DNA from: Saprospiraceae bacterium
GTDB taxonomy: Bacteria > Bacteroidota > Bacteroidia > Chitinophagales > Saprospiraceae
Assembly (NCBI GenBank): GCA_019694295.1
Contig: JAIBCG010000004.1
Location: 1 to 64,000 of the forward strand
Direction of reading: 5' to 3'
Length of the DNA stretch: 64,000 bases
Under the pieces are notes generated by a model. It did no database searches and was not told where the DNA came from. It saw nothing but the letters and a program-made list of their open reading frames with translations. The number at the start of each line of letters is the position of its first letter. Position 1 is the stretch's first letter. The position numbers and the translations under genes were made by a program. This document shows, one piece after another, positions 61,509 to 64,000 of the stretch.

Positions 61509-63602
61509 TTATCGCGATGTACCCTGAGTTTTTTTAGCATCAATGATTTCCGGGCCTTTGTTGCCGTATCGTATTTCTACAGGATCACCAAGACTTACAA
61601 CCTTTACTTCTGTACGTCTGTTGTACTGGTGTTCTTCTTCTGTACATTCGACACCATCTGCGCATTTATTGCGGAGCTGACTTTCGCCTTTGCCTATCGC
61701 TGTTATTCTATTTTCTTCGATACCTCTTGCTACGAGATAATTTTTAGCTGAAAATGCGCGCTGAGTTGACAATTCTTGATTATAAGCATTGTCGCCACGG
61801 CTGTCTGTATGCGAATAAAGTTCGATCCTCATTGCCGGAAATTGCTTCAACAAACGGTAGAGCGCATCGAGCTCTTTAGCTGCACCCGGTCTTATAAGAG
61901 CCTTATTGTAGTCGTAGTATATGTTTTCGAGTACAATGACGCTCCCTTCTGCTATCGTGCCTGTTCCTTCGGCCTCTATCTTATCTGCAGGCGTGTTGTT
62001 GAAAGGAAGTAGCTTTACTTCGGCAGTAAGCTGGTTGATATTGCCTTTAGGGTTTGTCACATTAATGAGGCCTTGTATGTATCCGTGTTTCTCAGCGCGG
62101 AATGTGGCACTACAAGTCTGTGGCAAGCAGATTTCGAATTTTCCTTCCCCATCAGCAGTCATTGGTATGACCTCACCTGTACATGATTTGGAGATTTTTA
62201 AGTCGGCGAATGGAATTGGTGCCCCTGTTTTTTGGTTGGTGACTATGCCAGCTACGGTAGCACAATCTTTGAGTTTAATTGGAATGCTTATGTTATGGCT
62301 CCCCGGTTTGCTGTTTGTGGCATAAAAATGCTCCTTCAAGTCATAAGCTTGTTTTTTTAGAAAAAACACGTAATTTTGATTAGGCTCGAGTGTAAGGCTT
62401 ATTTGCCCGTTATCATTTGTAAATCCTGCTGGCTCGCCGAGGTCCATGGTTTTCTTTCTTGTGAGTTGTATTTGGGTAGTGTTTGTGTTTTCCTTTACAA
62501 GCTCTACATCATAGAATTCTTCATCCTCTAGCGAACCGTCTTTTCCGGCTTTGACCATATATACTGCTGTGCCCGGTATTATTTGATTGTTAGCATTGTC
62601 CACTACGGTAATATTGAGTTTGGTATCCATGTTTACCTTATTGAGCAATGTACCATCTTTTACCTCGAAAGAATAAATATCGTCACTGCCATTGCCGGTT
62701 GTGCGGTTAGATGCGAAGAAGCCTCTCTGGCCATTGTTTTGCATTATAAACCCAACATCATCCTTGGCTGAGTTTATCGGTTCGTCGAGCAATACCGGTT
62801 CAAAATTTTCTGCATCTGTAAGATCCGTGAACAAGATATCCAAGCCGCCTAAACCCTTGTGGCCTGACGAAGAGAAGAAAAGCACATCATTGCCATATAC
62901 AAATGGGAATAACTCCTTGCCATCAGTGTTTACTTTGGGCCCGAGATTTTTGGGTGGTCCCCAGCTATTACCTGTTTTTTCTGATACATAAATATCCATA
63001 CCACCCTGACCACCAGGCCTGTCTGATGCGAAATACAATTTTGTGCCATCTGCAGACAGTGATGGGTGTGCCGTATTGAAATTGTCAGAACAGAAAGGCA
63101 ATTCCTGAACATTAATCCAGTCATCGGTACCACGTTGTGCCTGGAATATTTTTAATACTACACCCGATTTGCCGTTTGATTTAGCTACACCATTCTGCTG
63201 ATTGTTGCTAGTAAAATAAAGGATGCTTTCATCATTATTAAAACAAGCCGCCCCTTCATTATAAGGGCTGCTGATGAACTTTGAAAATCTGTCAGAAGGT
63301 AAGGCATTGCCATTTTTATCTATTTCAGAATAATACAAGTCAAAGTAACGCAAACCTGTTTTTCGGTCAATAGGGCCCGTTTTCTTTTCTCCAACAAACA
63401 AAAGCCCATTATTGTAAAAACAAGGTGATGTCTCAAGACCTTTGGTGTTAATACGTGCTGCATTGTTGACCAATATCAGTTTTTCACCACGTTCGTAAAG
63501 TTTTGAAGCCGATTTGGACTTAGATGACTCCTGCGCTTGAATGTTAAAAGATGTAAAACAAACAAGGATAACAATAATAATTGAAAGCTGTTTTTTAATC
63601 AT
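61509..63602 (-). CDS. OmpA-family protein with PD40 propeller and CRD, PorE-like
   Basis: 697 residues. Signal peptide 1-23. Residues ~50-320 are PD40/WD40-like strands (SKFISSPYNEGAACFNNDESILYFTSNNQQ, AHPSLSADGTKLYFASDRPGGQGGMDIYVSEKTGNSWGPPKNLGPKVNT), then a carboxypeptidase-regulatory sandwich (~445-535: VAGIVTNQKTGAPIPFADLKIS), and an OmpA_C peptidoglycan-binding end (~560-680: ALIRPGAAKELDALYRLLKQFP, SHTDSRGDNAYNQELSTQRAFSAKNYLVARGI). PorE of the T9SS has TPR-propeller-CRD-OmpA order; here no TPR is visible. It lies beside a PorP/SprF gene (same strand, 179 bp from its stop), the usual neighbour of PorE-like genes. Confidence 0.85.
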   Translation of the reverse strand: MIKKQLSIIIVILVCFTSFNIQAQESSKSKSASKLYERGEKLILVNNAARINTKGLETSPCFYNNGLLFVGEKKTGPIDRKTGLRYFDLYYSEIDKNGNALPSDRFSKFISSPYNEGAACFNNDESILYFTSNNQQNGVAKSNGKSGVVLKIFQAQRGTDDWINVQELPFCSDNFNTAHPSLSADGTKLYFASDRPGGQGGMDIYVSEKTGNSWGPPKNLGPKVNTDGKELFPFVYGNDVLFFSSSGHKGLGGLDILFTDLTDAENFEPVLLDEPINSAKDDVGFIMQNNGQRGFFASNRTTGNGSDDIYSFEVKDGTLLNKVNMDTKLNITVVDNANNQIIPGTAVYMVKAGKDGSLEDEEFYDVELVKENTNTTQIQLTRKKTMDLGEPAGFTNDNGQISLTLEPNQNYVFFLKKQAYDLKEHFYATNSKPGSHNISIPIKLKDCATVAGIVTNQKTGAPIPFADLKISKSCTGEVIPMTADGEGKFEICLPQTCSATFRAEKHGYIQGLINVTNPKGNINQLTAEVKLLPFNNTPADKIEAEGTGTIAEGSVIVLENIYYDYNKALIRPGAAKELDALYRLLKQFPAMRIELYSHTDSRGDNAYNQELSTQRAFSAKNYLVARGIEENRITAIGKGESQLRNKCADGVECTEEEHQYNRRTEVKVVSLGDPVEIRYGNKGPEIIDAKKTQGTSR

Positions 63603-63781
63603 GTCTTTATCAATATTATACTAAGAACGAAAATCAATTCACAAATATTATAAAATACTACCAAACCGTAGCAAATCTATTAAAGATTAACGGATAAAAA
63701 TCTCATTTCTCAAATAAGTGTCAAGGAGAAAATCTTTATGATACGGCTTCGTCTTTTGTTAAACTTCTCTGTGCGTTTTTA

Positions 63782-64000
63782 TCAAAAAAATCGAGGGTTG
63801 GCCACTTCTCTGTTTGAAAATTTGCCTGTACAGTACTGCAGTGCAGCTTCTACCGAACCATTGTTGTATTTTCTTAATTTGGAGAGTGTAATATCGTATG
63901 CTACAGCAAACATAAATCTGTCTGATAACTGAACACCGAATACTATATCAGCCGAATCGCCTGAACCGGCTTTTATTTCACCACCTGCCCTGTAGTTTAA
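63782..64000 (-). CDS. PorP/SprF family T9SS membrane protein, C-terminal fragment (cut by window end)
   Basis: 72 codons ending at the TGA (63782-63784 on minus) are in the window. The tail matches the PorP/SprF family: YRAGGEIKAGSG, then DIVFGVQLSDRFMFAVAYDITLSKLRKYNNGSVEAALQYC, ending NPRFF. Proteins of this family are outer-membrane barrels that help export or attach a type B cargo such as SprB and are often beside a PorE-like OmpA gene, as here. The 5' part lies beyond the window. Confidence 0.85.
   Translation of the reverse strand, partial: LNYRAGGEIKAGSGDSADIVFGVQLSDRFMFAVAYDITLSKLRKYNNGSVEAALQYCTGKFSNREVANPRFF

Overview
The window is chromosomal DNA of a Bacteroidota bacterium, most likely from a gliding Saprospiria/Chitinophagia-type lineage; I cannot resolve it further by eye. 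The evidence is T9SS sorting domains of types A and B, gldH, a SprB-repeat adhesin, PorP/SprF and PorE-like proteins, the -7 promoter motif TAnnTTTG before many genes and tRNAs, weak Shine-Dalgarno signals, and AT-rich intergenic DNA. Most of the window is ordinary core genome.

Layout. 1-1065: end of a type I restriction methylase gene (hsdM) and a decayed REP/RAYT transposase remnant. 1066-5178: tRNA-Leu, a possible 31-residue lipoprotein gene, mlaFE, two SDR genes (one is fabG) and a small membrane-anchored HTH protein. 5179-6129: gene-poor, with a strong terminator (possible small RNA), an 8 x 13-bp tandem repeat and a TGTAG microsatellite. 6130-16531: outer-membrane barrel, rlmN, a PfkB kinase, tRNA-Asn, a propeller lipoprotein, a 1344-residue SprB-like T9SS type B protein and hutI. 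16583-25192: Trx-SPOR fusion, fabH-efp-accB-accC (start of fatty acid synthesis plus EF-P), an MsbA-like exporter, a T9SS cargo protein and a PLP desulfhydrase/deaminase. 25347-31359: cation/proton antiporter, flavin reductase-like protein, TlpA-like protein, grpE-dnaJ-gldH and a LexA/CI-like S24 repressor. 31606-34341: ParA with a small ribbon-helix-helix-like partner, gamma-carbonic anhydrase and a cyanophycinase-like peptidase. 34440-43773: three large envelope or secreted proteins (degenerate peptidase-propeller-Omp85 fusion, CotH/T9SS protein, M36 fungalysin/T9SS protein). 43874-51951: rlmB, an unknown membrane protein, a 5'-nucleotidase encoded in two genes, dnaA, tRNA-Ser, tRNA-Pro, a DUF4153 protein and a GSCFA protein. 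52091-64000: carboxypeptidase-like-domain protein, GH92 mannosidase, LpxL-type acyltransferase, MscS channel, RemB/Wzi-like barrel, JmjC/cupin-8 protein, degenerate-HD plus PycTM protein, PorE-like OmpA protein and the end of a PorP/SprF gene.

The least explained items are: (i) a dispersed element of about 155-162 bp with terminal inverted repeats, in three copies (10372-10526, ~26583-26739, 55682-55843), two of which end in a promoter just before a gene; (ii) the ParA + RHH-like pair at 31606-32910, whose partner carries a duplicated KKxFF..LDA.F motif, beside an S24 repressor and a gamma-carbonic anhydrase; (iii) the orphan degenerate-HD/PycTM protein at 60265-61455; (iv) the signal-anchored XRE-type HTH protein at 4906 and the nearby promoter-hairpin transcript.
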